Assembly: GCA_023404345.1 (NCBI GenBank)
Contig: JAEYCB010000027.1
Coordinates: forward strand, 1 to 40,764
Source of the DNA: Bacillota bacterium
GTDB lineage: Bacteria > Bacillota > Clostridia > Christensenellales > Aristaeellaceae
DNA length: 40,764 nucleotides
Reading direction: 5' to 3'
Shown here one piece after another: positions 24,116-31,937 of this stretch. The translations under genes and the position numbers were made by a program. The notes beneath the pieces are model-generated. The model saw only the letters and a list, made by a program, of their open reading frames with translations. It ran no database searches and was not told where the DNA came from. Within the stretch, counting starts at the first letter, position 1. Every line of letters begins with the position of its first letter.

Positions 24116-24850
24116 TTATTGCGCTTTGGGACGCCGCCCTGTCATCTGTACCTCAAACTCATAGCGGCTTCCCAGAATACGGCAGTGGTCCGAACCAACG
24201 ATGCGTCCGCTGCTGTACCATACACGTACCAGATAGATCAACGCCGTACCTACCGGTACATCGAGCATGGACGCCTCTTCAAACGTGGCCGAGCGGGCAG
24301 AAATACGGTCGCGCGCTGCGTCAATCAAAAGCCCGTACTGTTCTTCCAGAAAGTCGTAAAGGCGGGAGAATTTTCCCGAGTAACTTTGGATGCCGGGCAC
24401 GAGATCTGGAATCAGATAGTTTTTGAAGATGGCAATGGGCAGGTCATCGGCAATCTGCAAGCGCTGAATAAGGATAACCGGATCACCCGGCTGAATGTGC
24501 AATTCACCCGCTACCCGCGCGGAAGCGGGAACGGTATCGATATACATGTTTTTGCAGTAGACCTTGCAGCCCTTACGTTCCAAAGTTTCGGACAGAGAGG
24601 AGACCTCGTTGATGTTCTGAGTGGTATGATAATCCAGCACCCGTGTTCCGCGCCCCTGCTTTGCTTCAACCAACCCTTCACGCGAGAGCAGCTCTACGGC
24701 TTTTCTGACCGTTGTCCGGCTGACAAGAAACTGTTTTTCCAACTCAGGCTCCGGAGGCAAAAGTTCACCCAGAGCATAATCTCCGTCCAGAATTCTACCC
24801 CTTAATGTATTATACACACGCACATAGGCGGGTGTTTTGTCCAGCACCAT
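24116..24850 (-). CDS. GntR-family transcriptional regulator with UTRA effector domain
   Basis: A 244-residue HutC-type repressor. The N-terminal winged helix (residues 8-70) reads YVRVYNTLRGRILDGDYALG and then SRTTVRKAVELLSREGLVEA, ending KQGRGTRV. Residues about 85-240 form a UTRA ligand domain with YLVRVWYSSG. The ATG at 24850 follows GGAGGG. It has its own promoter and terminator and lies directly upstream of the deoC operon in the same direction, so it is the best candidate regulator of that operon, with a phosphosugar as the likely effector. Confidence 0.9.
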   Translation of the reverse strand: MVLDKTPAYVRVYNTLRGRILDGDYALGELLPPEPELEKQFLVSRTTVRKAVELLSREGLVEAKQGRGTRVLDYHTTQNINEVSSLSETLERKGCKVYCKNMYIDTVPASARVAGELHIQPGDPVILIQRLQIADDLPIAIFKNYLIPDLVPGIQSYSGKFSRLYDFLEEQYGLLIDAARDRISARSATFEEASMLDVPVGTALIYLVRVWYSSGRIVGSDHCRILGSRYEFEVQMTGRRPKAQ

Positions 24851-24891
24851 AAGATCCCTCCTGGCAAACTAAAAAGGATAACGACATGATG

Positions 24892-24920
24892 ATTATAGCA
24901 TCTTCCCGGTCTAAAATCAA
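24892..24920 (-). promoter_or_regulatory. Promoter of the GntR gene
   Basis: On the minus strand TTGATT (complement of 24915-24920) and TATAAT (complement of 24892-24897) with 17 bp between them. Confidence 0.7.
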
Positions 24921-24975
24921 GCATTGGGTAAGTTCAGGAAAGAAGATCATTATACAGCTTCTTTTTATTTATGGG

Positions 24976-25026
24976 TTGACAAAGTCTATGTGGACTGTTA
25001 TAATCCAACTTAGTAAAGTTGATTAA
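24976..25026 (+). promoter_or_regulatory. Promoter and operator of the ROK repressor gene
   Basis: TTGACA at 24976-24981 and TATAAT at 24999-25004 with a 17-bp spacer give a consensus promoter. Immediately downstream, 25010-25026 reads TTAGTAAAGTTGATTAA, an imperfect dyad that matches 26224-26240 before the next operon at most positions. Its position over the start site implies autorepression by the ROK protein. Confidence 0.8.
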
Positions 25027-25044
25027 GTAAATGAGGAAGCTGCG

Positions 25045-26196
25045 ATGAAACCCTATCTGGCAACAGATTTGAAAGTGTTGAACCGGCAGAGCGTGTATCG
25101 GCTGATGGAGAAAAAGGAGGTTATTTCGCGCTCTGAAATTGCGCGGATCACTAACATCAGCATGCCCACCGTTATGAAAATTGCAGCTTACTTTCTGGAA
25201 AAGGGCATTGTTTCAGAGGCGGGAGACGGCGTAACGGCCATTGGCCGAAAGCCGCAGATGCTGCGCTTTGAGCCGTCGGCATATTATTCAGTTGGCATTG
25301 AGTATGAAGGCGATTATCTGCGGGCAGGCATGGTGGATCTGCGCGGAAGGATTCAGCGGGTTTTTCAGGAACGGGTTGTGGGGCGCTTTCAAGAGGTGGT
25401 CAATGATCAGCTGTTTTCTTTGGTAGAAAAGGTGATCAGTCAGTCAGGCGTGCCGCACAGCCGGATTGCCGGAGTTGGTATGGGTGTACCGGCTATCGTC
25501 GATGTGGATCGTGTGACGGTATCCGCCGCGCCTACGGTGGGTATTTTGGAGGATGTCGACTGCAAGCCCATACTTGCCGGGCTTTCGCAGCGCCTTGGCC
25601 TTCCGCTGTACCTCGAAAATGATACCAATGCCGCAGCATTGGGAGAATATGCTATCAGCGGCCAGGCTGCCGCGACAGATCTTCTGTATGTTTCTCTGGG
25701 AACCGGCCTTGGTGCCGGGCTGATCATACAGGGAAAGCTGTGCCGCGGACATCAGAATTTTGGCGGTGAGATAGGTTTTATGGTCTTTGACCGCAACTTT
25801 GAAACCGACCCTGCACGGCGGGGCTGGCTGGAAGACAAGATCGGCCTGCAAACCCTGTGTGCAAGGTATCCTTATCTCAAGCAAATTGTGGAAGAGGGTG
25901 ACGATGTCCAACGCCATCAAAAGGAGCTTTGCGCGCTCGCCGATGAGGTAGGTGGCTACCTGGCCCTTGCCATAACAAATATCAACAGCCTGCTGGATCT
26001 GGATACCGTCGTGTTGGGAGGCTATACCACGCGGCTGCTGGGAAACCTTTTGACGGATGCGGTTAACCGGTATCTGGGACGGCTCAGCAGTTGTCACCTG
26101 GTATGCAAGCAGCAGCTCTGTCCAGAGCCAAGCATTGTGGGCGCGGCACTTTTGGCTATGGAGCAGAAGCTCCAGGATTTGTTTTCTGAAGGATAA
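25045..26196 (+). CDS. ROK-family transcriptional repressor
   Basis: A 383-residue NagC/XylR-type regulator. Residues about 12-65 form a winged helix (VYRLMEKKEVISRSEIARIT, then SMPTVMKIAAYFLEKGIV), and the rest is a ROK sugar-binding domain with GVGMGVPAIVD, LENDTNAAALGEY and the nucleotide-loop sequence YVSLGTGLGAGLI. The usual ROK zinc-binding CxCGxxGC is absent; the same loop reads HQNFGGEIGFMV and then GWLEDKIG. It should respond to a sugar or sugar phosphate and control itself and the following operon through the shared 17-bp motif. Confidence 0.92.
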   Translation: MKPYLATDLKVLNRQSVYRLMEKKEVISRSEIARITNISMPTVMKIAAYFLEKGIVSEAGDGVTAIGRKPQMLRFEPSAYYSVGIEYEGDYLRAGMVDLRGRIQRVFQERVVGRFQEVVNDQLFSLVEKVISQSGVPHSRIAGVGMGVPAIVDVDRVTVSAAPTVGILEDVDCKPILAGLSQRLGLPLYLENDTNAAALGEYAISGQAAATDLLYVSLGTGLGAGLIIQGKLCRGHQNFGGEIGFMVFDRNFETDPARRGWLEDKIGLQTLCARYPYLKQIVEEGDDVQRHQKELCALADEVGGYLALAITNINSLLDLDTVVLGGYTTRLLGNLLTDAVNRYLGRLSSCHLVCKQQLCPEPSIVGAALLAMEQKLQDLFSEG

Positions 26197-26218
26197 GAAC
26201 AACATCTTTTTATACCGT

Positions 26219-26250
26219 TTTACTTAATAAAGTTAACTAATAAATTATAT
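26219..26250 (+). promoter_or_regulatory. Operator and weak promoter of the PfkB-GDPD-MttB operon
   Basis: TTAATAAAGTTAACTAA at 26224-26240 matches the motif before the ROK gene at 14 of 17 positions. It lies between TTTACT (26219-26224) and TAAATT (26241-26246), a weak sigma-70 pair with 16-bp spacing, so ROK binding would directly block this promoter. Confidence 0.7.
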
Positions 26251-26268
26251 GGAAGCGAGCTGAATACC

Positions 26269-27345
26269 TTGCAGGATTTTGCCCTCAGACTTGCCCATTG
26301 GCATGAAAATCTTGGTTCAAAACGGGTTGTCATTGGCTTTGACGGGTTTGTTGATATGCTGGTGCGCCCGGTACGCAAGGGGACAATCGGGAACCATCCG
26401 GAGCATTTCCGCACACTGGATGAGTTTGGCGCGTTTGTGTCTGCCAGAAGCGGAAAAAGCGCTTCAATTGAGCTGGACCCGCTTATGGAACGGATCGGCG
26501 GAAACGCGCCCAACATGGCGGCCGGCCTGCTGGCGCTGGGCGTGGATACGCGCCTGATGGGAACCGTGGGGTATCCGCAGATTCATCCATTATTTAAAGA
26601 AGCGTTCCCGGATGATCAGGTGCTCACACTTGCCAATCCAGGCCAGTCTGTTTCCTATGAATTTGAGGATGGCAAGCTGATGTGCGCCCTCAATCAGGAT
26701 GTCAACGCGCTGGATTGGAAGATGGTCGAGGCACAGGTGGGGATTAAAGCGGTTGAGGCGTTTTACGAAGGGTGTTCGCTTGCAGCGTTTGTTAATTGGA
26801 GCGAGCTTGCGCACGCGCAGGAACTGTGGGAAGGGGTGATCGAACACGTATTTGAAAAACGCGGCTTTCCGGAATGGATCTTCTTCGATTTGTCGGATTG
26901 CGCGCGCAAAACCGGCGACGAGCTGCGGCGGGTTGCATGTACGATGCGGTTATGCGGCCAGAGAAGCAAGGTTGTGGTAAGCCTGAACGAAAATGAAAAA
27001 TACGCTCTGGGCCAGGCGCTGCTGAATACGGAAACAATTACCGGCGAAGCACTGCTCGCAGCGCTGGATGGATACGCTGTTGTATTTCATCATTTAAAGG
27101 ACACCTGTGCCTTTGGAGAAGGCACGTCATGGCGTTTTGAAAACCATGTGGTGCAAATTCCCAAAATCTCAACAGGCGGAGGCGACAACTTCAATGCCGG
27201 CCTTTGCGCCGGTCTGCTCGCAGGCCTGCCGGTGGGGCAGGCGGCAAAAATGGGTTCGCTATGTGGCAGCTACTACGTGGAACACGGACAATGCGCCTCG
27301 GCCGGGGCGCTTGACCTCTACGCGCAGCAGCACCGCATGCAATAA
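26269..27345 (+). CDS. PfkB-family carbohydrate kinase
   Basis: A 358-residue ribokinase-like sugar kinase. The substrate site GFDGFVDM at 23-30 and RIGGNAPNMAAGLLALG at 75-91 are typical, and the C-terminal active-site loop is GGGDNFNAG at 303-311 with Asp306 as base (GAGD in most members). The start is a TTG at 26269, the only reasonable start in frame before the conserved region, with a weak purine-rich site upstream. It is the first gene of the operon. It could phosphorylate the sugar released or imported by the adjacent CUT1 system. Confidence 0.85.
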   Translation: MQDFALRLAHWHENLGSKRVVIGFDGFVDMLVRPVRKGTIGNHPEHFRTLDEFGAFVSARSGKSASIELDPLMERIGGNAPNMAAGLLALGVDTRLMGTVGYPQIHPLFKEAFPDDQVLTLANPGQSVSYEFEDGKLMCALNQDVNALDWKMVEAQVGIKAVEAFYEGCSLAAFVNWSELAHAQELWEGVIEHVFEKRGFPEWIFFDLSDCARKTGDELRRVACTMRLCGQRSKVVVSLNENEKYALGQALLNTETITGEALLAALDGYAVVFHHLKDTCAFGEGTSWRFENHVVQIPKISTGGGDNFNAGLCAGLLAGLPVGQAAKMGSLCGSYYVEHGQCASAGALDLYAQQHRMQ

Positions 27346-27378
27346 GCAAGAACAAGAAAAAACAAGGAGGTCTCAATC

Positions 27379-28650
27379 ATGGTCAAAAAGGTACTTGCTC
27401 TCATACTCGCACTTGTGTTGCTGACGGCCGCGCTCCCCTTCGCCATGGCGGAAGAAGCTGAAATTGACTACAATATCAGCAGAGAGGTACGCGTGTTGGG
27501 GCATCTTGCCGATGATGCGCGCCGCGAAATCTTTGCCAATGTTGCTCAAAAGCTCAAGGAAAAGTGGCCCAATATCGAACTGGTTGATGACAACGCCAAC
27601 GATCATGGCATTAAGCTCAAGCTGGAGCTTTCCAGCGGAAGCGGTCCGGAAATCTTCTCTGTGGACGATCTGCTTCAGCAGGAGCTGTTGCCTTACATCA
27701 GCGATATCACCGATATCGTTGAGGAAAACAATTTTGTCGAACGTTCTTTGGAAGGCGCGCTGTCTTTCAATAACCAGCGCACGCCCGGCAAGTATTATTC
27801 CATTCCCTTCTCCATGAGCCCCTGCGGTTTCTTCTACAACAAGGCCATTTTTGCGGAACTGGGCCTGAGCATTCCCACCACCTTTGAAGAGCTGGAGGCT
27901 ACTTTGGCTAAGATCAAGGCGGAATCGGACTATCTGCCGCTGGCCAACGCCGGCCTTTCCAACCGTCAAATCCTGTGGCTCATGTATTGCTACGTGATGA
28001 ATACGGCTGGAATTGATGATGTCCGTGCCTGGTACTTCCAGGAAAGCACCCCTGAATCCGTTAAGACTGCCTGGATTGATGCCTTTGCGCTTCTCAAGCG
28101 CTGGTGTGACGCGGGTTATCTGGGAGATGTAAAGACGGTCCTTGGCATTGACCACCTTGTATACATTGCAAACGTATATGGCAAGGGTGATGTTGCCATG
28201 GCCTATGATGGCGACTGGCGCATTGCGGACTTTGAAGCCACCGGCATTGAAACGGGCGTCTTCCCCTATCCGGGTGAGTATGGAACCAATGCCGTTGATT
28301 TCAGCTGGGCGCTTAATAAGGACTATGACAACGACCCGACCATGCGGGCATTCTTTGCGGACTTTGTAGAAGCGTTCTTCGATCCTGAAATCGTAGGCCA
28401 GTTCTATGAGGCGGGTTATACGCCCAGCGTCAAGTTCGAAAGTGAAGGCCTGACGGTCACCCCGTTGCGTGCGGAATTTATGGAAAAGATGGCGGATCAG
28501 AAGGTGGGCTACTTCCTGGATAATGCTGCGCCCGGCATGTTTGATGTCCTGACCAAGACGTCCCAGCAGGTAATGCTTGGCGAACTGACACCTGAGCAGG
28601 CATGGGAGCAGATGAACGCCAAATACGAGCAGGCGGCCAATCAGGAGTAA
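27379..28650 (+). CDS. CUT1 sugar-type ABC transporter substrate-binding protein
   Basis: A 423-residue extracellular binding protein (SBP_bac_1 family) with a signal peptide MVKKVLALILALVLLTAALP cleaved after AMA (residue 24); there is no lipobox. It retains the family motif YYSIPFSMSPCGFFYNKAIFAE near 135-156, PTTFEELEATLAKIKAE, and the C-terminal LGELTPEQAWEQMNAKYEQA. The ligand is unknown; the GDPD and deaminase further along suggest a glycerophosphodiester or an aminosugar conjugate. AAGGAGG precedes the ATG. Confidence 0.92.
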   Translation: MVKKVLALILALVLLTAALPFAMAEEAEIDYNISREVRVLGHLADDARREIFANVAQKLKEKWPNIELVDDNANDHGIKLKLELSSGSGPEIFSVDDLLQQELLPYISDITDIVEENNFVERSLEGALSFNNQRTPGKYYSIPFSMSPCGFFYNKAIFAELGLSIPTTFEELEATLAKIKAESDYLPLANAGLSNRQILWLMYCYVMNTAGIDDVRAWYFQESTPESVKTAWIDAFALLKRWCDAGYLGDVKTVLGIDHLVYIANVYGKGDVAMAYDGDWRIADFEATGIETGVFPYPGEYGTNAVDFSWALNKDYDNDPTMRAFFADFVEAFFDPEIVGQFYEAGYTPSVKFESEGLTVTPLRAEFMEKMADQKVGYFLDNAAPGMFDVLTKTSQQVMLGELTPEQAWEQMNAKYEQAANQE

Positions 28651-28663
28651 TTGTGTCTATGAC

Positions 28664-28695
28664 CGGCAGGTTCCCGGGATTCCGGGAACCTGCCG
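28664..28695 (+). promoter_or_regulatory. Perfect stem-loop between the binding protein and permease genes
   Basis: A perfect 14-bp stem (28664-28677 with 28682-28695) with a 4-nt loop and no T run afterwards. It probably stabilises the upstream binding-protein mRNA or limits readthrough. Confidence 0.75.
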
Positions 28696-28714
28696 CACGG
28701 AGAGGTGAAGCGGC

Positions 28715-29617
28715 GTGAAGCAGCAAAGCAAAGCAGGCGGGTTGCGAAGCGACCTGATCGCATATTCCATGATTCTGCCGGGAATGGGCATTTTTATCGG
28801 TTTTGTGCTGGTCCCCTTTATTCAGACAATCCTGATCAGCTTTACCGATTGGAATGGAATGATGGATTCCTCGCCGGTGGGACTGGCCAATTATATCGAG
28901 CTGCTGACCGGAAAGGACAGCATGTTCTATATCGCCCTGAAAAACAACCTGTTCTGGATGGTGCTGGGCACTGTGCTGCCCATTGTTATCGGCGTCTTCC
29001 AGGCTAATATTCTTGTCAGGCACAGCCTGCGTGGCTCGAATGTATGGCAGCTTGTATTCTTCATGCCGCAGATTCTCTCTGTCACGGTAACCTGTCTGAT
29101 CTGGACCTGGCTTTACGAGCCTACCAACGGCCCGATCAATGCCGTGTTGGAGGCGATAGGGCTGGGAATGCTGAAATCCTCATGGTTGGGTGATCCAGCG
29201 CTGGTAATGTGGTCGCTGCTGGGCATCTACATATGGCTTGCCTACGGGTTTGATACCGTGGTGTTCTGCGCTGCTATGCAGGGCGTGGACCCCGCGCTTT
29301 ATGAAGCGGCCCGTATAGATGGCTGCAGCCGCCGCAGACAGTTCTTTTCCATTACGCTGCCCAGCATTCGTTCCACCATGCTGTCGGCCATACTCCTTCA
29401 GATCATCAGCTCTTTCAAAGTGCTGGATGTGGTCTACATCACCACGCGCGGCGGACCGGGCTACAATTCCTATATTCTATCCTATTACGCCTACAGCGAG
29501 GGAATCCAGAGCAACCGCGTGGGCTTTTCGGCAAGTATTTCAATTACGCTGGCCGTGCTTTTGTTTACCATCTCCATTATATATAATCACATCACAGAAA
29601 GGGTGGAGGAAAAATGA
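28715..29617 (+). CDS. CUT1 ABC transporter permease (MalF/UgpA-like)
   Basis: A 300-residue permease with six predicted helices. The first is LIAYSMILPGMGIFIGFVLV near residue 14, and the EAA loop reads YEAARIDGCSRRRQFFSITL near 192. The start is a GTG at 28715, preceded by GGAGAGG; no ATG lies near it in frame. The stop overlaps the next permease start (ATGA). No ATPase is encoded in this operon, as is usual when a shared MsmX/UgpC-type ATPase is used. Confidence 0.92.
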   Translation: MKQQSKAGGLRSDLIAYSMILPGMGIFIGFVLVPFIQTILISFTDWNGMMDSSPVGLANYIELLTGKDSMFYIALKNNLFWMVLGTVLPIVIGVFQANILVRHSLRGSNVWQLVFFMPQILSVTVTCLIWTWLYEPTNGPINAVLEAIGLGMLKSSWLGDPALVMWSLLGIYIWLAYGFDTVVFCAAMQGVDPALYEAARIDGCSRRRQFFSITLPSIRSTMLSAILLQIISSFKVLDVVYITTRGGPGYNSYILSYYAYSEGIQSNRVGFSASISITLAVLLFTISIIYNHITERVEEK

Positions 29618-30453
29618 AGAAGCATGGACTGTCGGAAAACGCGCGTCTGTCCGACTATGTGTGGGTCGCTCTTTTCTCTGCCTACTCGCTGCTGCCGGTT
29701 CTGTGGGTAGTGGTGACTTCGCTCAAAACCAATCAGGAACTGGTCCGGAATGGACCGCTGGCAGCCCCTCAGGCGCTGCGCTTTGATAACTATATTGAGG
29801 CATGGGGTGCCGCGCGGTTTTCATCCTATTTTGTTAACAGCCTGCTGATTGCTGCGCTTACAGTAGGCGGCATTGTGCTTTTTTCCGTGCTGATTTCCTA
29901 CAGCCTGTGTTATCTTAAATTCCACGGAAAGAAGCTGATCAACTCCCTCATCATCTTCGGCCTTCTGATTCCGTTTGAACTCATCATGATCCCCCTGTTT
30001 TACAACGTGAAAAACTGGGGCATTATGAACACGCATGCAGCCGTCATCCTGCCGCAAATTGCCCTGTGGCTGGCGTTTTCCGTGTTCCTGATCAAAAGCT
30101 TTATGCGCGAGCTTCCCATCTCATTGGTGGAATCCGCACGCATTGATGGCGCAGGAGAATACCGCACCCTGTTTTCCATCGTAACGCCAATGATCAAACC
30201 GGCTGTAATCTCTATTATCATTTTCAACCTGATTTCCAGCTGGAACAATTTTATGCTGCCTACCATTATGATATCCAACGATAAGCTGCGCACGGTTCCG
30301 CTGGGGCTCAATGCGTTCCGCACCAAGTATTCCATGGATGTTGCGCTTACAGCTGCGGCCGCCATGATCATTGCGGCCCCGGTGATTGTCATGTATCTGA
30401 TTTTTCAGCGGCGTCTGATCACGGGACTGGTGGTTGGAGCCGTCAAACAATAG
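29614..30453 (+). CDS. CUT1 ABC transporter permease (MalG/UgpE-like)
   Basis: A 279-residue partner permease. The EAA loop reads VESARIDGAGEYRTLFSIVT and follows AFSVFLIKSFMRELPISL, the normal MalG arrangement. The C-terminus ends RRLITGLVVGAVKQ, as in most CUT1 permeases. Its ATG lies in the stop of the first permease. It is followed after 11 bp by the GDPD gene, the same neighbour relation as ugpE-ugpQ in glycerol-3-phosphate/glycerophosphodiester uptake operons. Confidence 0.93.
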   Translation: MKKHGLSENARLSDYVWVALFSAYSLLPVLWVVVTSLKTNQELVRNGPLAAPQALRFDNYIEAWGAARFSSYFVNSLLIAALTVGGIVLFSVLISYSLCYLKFHGKKLINSLIIFGLLIPFELIMIPLFYNVKNWGIMNTHAAVILPQIALWLAFSVFLIKSFMRELPISLVESARIDGAGEYRTLFSIVTPMIKPAVISIIIFNLISSWNNFMLPTIMISNDKLRTVPLGLNAFRTKYSMDVALTAAAAMIIAAPVIVMYLIFQRRLITGLVVGAVKQ

Positions 30454-30464
30454 GGGGAAGAAGC

Positions 30465-31190
30465 ATGAAGGTATATGCCCATAGGGGCGCGAGCGCCCAG
30501 TACCCGGAAAATACGATGCTGGCTTTTAAAAAGGCCGTGGAGATGGGGGTTGACGGCATTGAGACGGATGTGCATCTCAGCCGCGATGGCCAGCTGGTGC
30601 TGTGCCATGATGAAACCATCGACGGCACCACGGACCGCAAAGGGTGGATACAGGACCTGACGTACGATGAGCTGCTGCGCGCAGATGCCGGATGCAGAAA
30701 GGATGCGCGGTTTGCCGGTCAACGCATTCCACTACTGCGCGATTTGCTGAATCTGGGCCGGGAAAGCGGGATCGAACTGAATCTGGAACTGAAGAACTAT
30801 GTGCTGGATTACCCCGAACTGGAAAGACGGGTCATTGAGGAAATTCGTCGCTACTATCAGCCGGATAAGGTGCTGCTTTCCTCTTTCCGGCATCTTTCCA
30901 TGGTGCGTGCAAAACGGATTTCACCTGAAACCCCCACGGGACTTTTGTATAGCTGTGACTTTTACAATGTGGCGGATTATGCGGCTGCTTGCGGCGTGAA
31001 CGCTCTCAACCCGGACTATACCATGCTGTCGGAAGAAACGGTCAGGGACGCGAAGGCAGCGGGACTGGCAATCAATGTCTGGACGGTGGACGATCCGGCA
31101 GAAATGTTGCGTATGCAGGCTATGGGCGTGGATGTGCTGATGACCAACGATCCCATGAAGGCGCTGCGCATCCTCGGTCATAAGGAATGA
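30465..31190 (+). CDS. Glycerophosphodiester phosphodiesterase (GDPD), UgpQ position
   Basis: A cytosolic GDPD of 241 residues. AHRGASAQYPENT at 5-17 carries the catalytic His, IETDVHLSRDG the metal ligands, LCHDETIDG the second His, and NLELKN near 110 another metal ligand; MTNDP closes the barrel. It is paralogous to the GDPD in the eut operon: both share ELKN..LDYPELERR-type sequence and an S(S/F)F.H.SMVR block. It would release the head-group alcohol and glycerol 3-phosphate from an imported glycerophosphodiester. It stands between the importer and a NagB-like enzyme. Confidence 0.93.
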   Translation: MKVYAHRGASAQYPENTMLAFKKAVEMGVDGIETDVHLSRDGQLVLCHDETIDGTTDRKGWIQDLTYDELLRADAGCRKDARFAGQRIPLLRDLLNLGRESGIELNLELKNYVLDYPELERRVIEEIRRYYQPDKVLLSSFRHLSMVRAKRISPETPTGLLYSCDFYNVADYAAACGVNALNPDYTMLSEETVRDAKAAGLAINVWTVDDPAEMLRMQAMGVDVLMTNDPMKALRILGHKE

Positions 31191-31204
31191 AGGGAGTAAT
31201 ACGG

Positions 31205-31927
31205 ATGAAAATCTGGATTGAAGATAACCCGATGGCACTGGCCGAGGCTGTGGCGGAGCATATTGCCAGCTATATCCGCAACCATCCCGGCGCGCTGATG
31301 TGTTTTGCGGCGGGTGACACACCGCTTCAAATGCTGGGGAAACTTGTTGAGAAACAGAGAAGGGGTGAGGTGGACCTTTCTTCTGTGCGCTATGTGGGAC
31401 TTGACGAATGGGCGGGAATTGGTTATGAAACAAAGGGTTCCTGCTGTCAGGTGATGCGCAACAGCTTTTATGAGCCTTCCGGCATTGCGCAGGACCACAT
31501 GCTCCTGTGGAACGGAAAAGCCGAAAACCCGGACCGGGAATGTGAACGGATAGATGCATGGATCAGGGACTGCGGAGGTATCGGGCTTGCGTTGCTGGGC
31601 ATAGGCATGAATGGCCATGTGGGATTTAACGAGCCTGGCGCACCCACGGATGCGCCTTGCCAGATAGTCAAGCTGGATGGAGTAACGGCATCGGTGGGCC
31701 GAAAGTATTTTGGGGGATCCGAGTGCCCCGCTTATGGCATGACAATCGGAATGCCACGTCTGATGCAATCGGAAGAAATGATCCTTATGGCGACAGGTGA
31801 GCATAAGGCGCCTATCCTTCGCAAGGTGCTGATGGAACAGGCATCGGGCGCGGTTCCGGCATCCCTGTTGCAGGCGCATCCGAAGCTGATGGCATGTATG
31901 GATCGGGATGCCTGGCGCAAGCTGTAG
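31205..31927 (+). CDS. Glucosamine/galactosamine-6-phosphate deaminase-like protein (NagB family)
   Basis: About 240 residues from the ATG at 31205, eight bases after AGGGAG; the ATG at 31187 overlaps the GDPD stop and is less well placed. The fold is NagB/6-phosphogluconolactonase, with AAGDTP as phosphate loop, YVGLDEWAG (Asp67) and GIGMNGHVGFNEPG (His138, Glu143). In E. coli NagB the residue before Gly-His is the catalytic Asp141; here it is Asn136, as in galactosamine-6-phosphate isomerase (AgaI-type) sequences as I recall them. It should isomerise and deaminate an amino-sugar phosphate, or act on a related sugar phosphate. Confidence 0.82.
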   Translation: MKIWIEDNPMALAEAVAEHIASYIRNHPGALMCFAAGDTPLQMLGKLVEKQRRGEVDLSSVRYVGLDEWAGIGYETKGSCCQVMRNSFYEPSGIAQDHMLLWNGKAENPDRECERIDAWIRDCGGIGLALLGIGMNGHVGFNEPGAPTDAPCQIVKLDGVTASVGRKYFGGSECPAYGMTIGMPRLMQSEEMILMATGEHKAPILRKVLMEQASGAVPASLLQAHPKLMACMDRDAWRKL

Positions 31928-31937
31928 GTGATGGACG

